From: Bacillota bacterium
GTDB taxonomy: Bacteria > Bacillota > Clostridia > Clostridiales > Clostridiaceae
Length of the DNA: 5,296 nt
Direction: 5' to 3'
NCBI GenBank assembly: GCA_023424785.1
Contig: JAFADP010000181.1
Span: 1-5,296, forward strand
Numbering within the stretch: the first letter of the stretch is position 1; each line of letters starts with the position of its first letter. A program made the translations under genes and the position numbers. This document shows, one piece after another, positions 4,482-5,296 of the stretch. The notes under the pieces were generated by a model. That model was given only the letters and a program-made list of their open reading frames with translations. It had not been told where the DNA came from and did not search any database.

Positions 4482-5072
4482 ATGAATAACTTAGGCACTA
4501 TAACTATTGAGACTGAACGTCTTATTTTAAGAAGATTTAAAGAAGACGATGCTAATGATGTGTTTAATAATTGGGCTAATGATAGTGAAGTTACTAAGTA
4601 TTTAACATGGCCTACACATAAAAGTATTGAAGACACAAAAGAGTATTTAAGAATAGTAGTAAACGAGTATGAAGACAATAGAATTTATCATTGGGGAATT
4701 GAACTAAAGGAAATAAATCAAGTTATTGGTGATATAGGCGGAGTTAAATATAATGAAGATATTGAATTAGTCCATATTGGGTATTGCATGGGGAAGAAGT
4801 GGTGGAATAAAGGGATAATGAGTGAGGCTTTTTCTACAATAATTAAATTTTTATTTGAAGAAGTTAAAGTAAATCGTATAGAATCTAGATATGATCCAAG
4901 GAATATTTATTCTGGGAAAGTTATGGAAAGATGTGGCTTAAAATATGAAGGTACTATGAAAGAAGCAGATAGAAATAATCAAGGTGTTTGTGATACTGCA
5001 ATGTATGGATTAGTTAGAAAAGATTATTATAATGAAAAAAACAAAGGATACAAGTTATATGAGTTTAATTAA
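4482..5072 (+). CDS. GNAT family N-acetyltransferase, RimJ/RimL-like
   Basis: The enzyme is expected to transfer an acetyl group from acetyl-CoA to an amine, such as a protein N-terminus or a small molecule; the substrate is unknown. The 196-residue protein starts with the typical opening strand T8-I-E-T-E-R-L-I-L-R-R-F and D22-D23. It continues with W71-G-I-E-L and V81-I-G-D-I-G-G, then the acetyl-CoA-binding segment I99-G-Y-C-M-G-K-K-W-W-N-K-G-I-M-S-E-A. Later come the N-x-x-S-x-x-V-M-E-R-C-G-L-K-Y-E-G motif and a closing Y-G-L-V-R-K-D-Y-Y. In the acetyl-CoA loop N109 stands where many relatives have G (WGKG). The last 13 residues (NEKNKGYKLYEFN) extend past the usual family end and overlap the next gene. 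The insertion sequence ends about 30 bases upstream, so its original promoter may have been displaced. Confidence 0.87.
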   Translation: MNNLGTITIETERLILRRFKEDDANDVFNNWANDSEVTKYLTWPTHKSIEDTKEYLRIVVNEYEDNRIYHWGIELKEINQVIGDIGGVKYNEDIELVHIGYCMGKKWWNKGIMSEAFSTIIKFLFEEVKVNRIESRYDPRNIYSGKVMERCGLKYEGTMKEADRNNQGVCDTAMYGLVRKDYYNEKNKGYKLYEFN

Positions 5073-5296
5073 GATAAGAAAAGCAGTGATGGAAGAATTA
5101 GAGGAAATAGTTGATATTTATAAAAGTGTAATAGCTAAGATGAATAGGGATGGAATTTATCAATGGGATGAAACATATCCTAATAGAGACGTATTGAGAG
5201 AAGATATATTAAAAGATGATATGTTAATAGGTGAAGTTAATGGAGAAATAGCTTCAATATTAGTTGTTAATAAAGAATATGATGCTGATTATAATA
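5059..5296 (+). CDS. Second GNAT family N-acetyltransferase, N-terminal part (3' truncated by window)
   Basis: The frame starts at ATG 5059 and remains open to the window end (79 codons). It begins MSLIKIRKAVMEELEEIVDI, the usual first strand and helix of small GNAT enzymes, followed by the conserved-looking G-I-Y-Q-W-D-E-x-Y-P-N segment, R-E-D-I, and the strand pair M-L-I-G-E-V-N-G-E-I-A-S-I-L-V-V-N. The acetyl-CoA loop lies beyond the window. The start overlaps the last 14 bases of the preceding GNAT gene in another frame. AAAGG (5043-5047) 11 bases upstream is the only ribosome binding site, so translational coupling is likely. The two enzymes are different subfamilies rather than a recent tandem duplication. 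It probably acetylates a small molecule; the substrate is unknown. Confidence 0.82.
   Translation, partial: MSLIKIRKAVMEELEEIVDIYKSVIAKMNRDGIYQWDETYPNRDVLREDILKDDMLIGEVNGEIASILVVNKEYDADYN

Noticed and set aside
4457..4678. Open frame of 73 codons on the minus strand
   Set aside because: It is antisense to the first GNAT gene and runs over its ribosome binding site; it is a composition artefact.
1..5296. CRISPR array, tRNA or rRNA genes, riboswitch
   Set aside because: No regularly spaced long repeats, no tRNA-like cloverleaf or conserved TTC-loop pattern, no rRNA-like GC-rich conserved stretch, and no long structured leader were seen on either strand.

Overview
The window is a very AT-rich stretch of low-GC Firmicute DNA, most likely from Clostridium sensu stricto or a close relative. 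Three things point there: codon use dominated by A/T third positions, G-run ribosome binding sites (GGGGG or GGGGGG ahead of three genes), and the protein families present. It looks like an accessory part of a chromosome: short, unrelated, mostly single- or two-gene units plus one insertion sequence. The species cannot be named from the sequence.

Layout. Positions 1-228 hold the end of a class I SAM-dependent methyltransferase. It is followed 29 bases later by a small HXXEE-family membrane protein (258-740). A gene-poor stretch (741-1076) contains a perfect 17-bp hairpin (892-928) and then the control region of the next operon. That operon is a LytTR DNA-binding regulator (1077-1517) with a DUF3021 four-helix membrane protein (1529-1981), apparently translationally coupled and closed by a hairpin at 2102-2128. 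A single-gene unit follows: a small P-loop kinase-like protein (2250-2774) with an extended -10 promoter.

The right half is occupied by an apparently complete insertion sequence on the minus strand (about 2773-4451). It carries a 469-residue DDE transposase that starts at TTG 4316, a good intrinsic terminator overlapping its stop codon, and weak candidate terminal inverted repeats. To its right are two overlapping GNAT acetyltransferase genes: a RimJ/RimL-like one (4482-5072), and a second that starts inside it at 5059 and is cut by the window end.

The most coherent unit is the LytTR/DUF3021 pair. Such pairs are known as LytTR regulatory systems, in which the membrane protein is thought to restrain the DNA-binding partner. 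Just upstream lie two 9-bp direct repeats (ACCATCTAT and ACCACTTAT) exactly 21 bp apart, followed by a sigma-A-like promoter. This is the spacing expected for LytTR-type dimer sites and suggests autoregulation. I see no convincing wholly new system. The best leads are this operator, the undefined ends of the insertion sequence, and a small decayed reading frame around 771-869.
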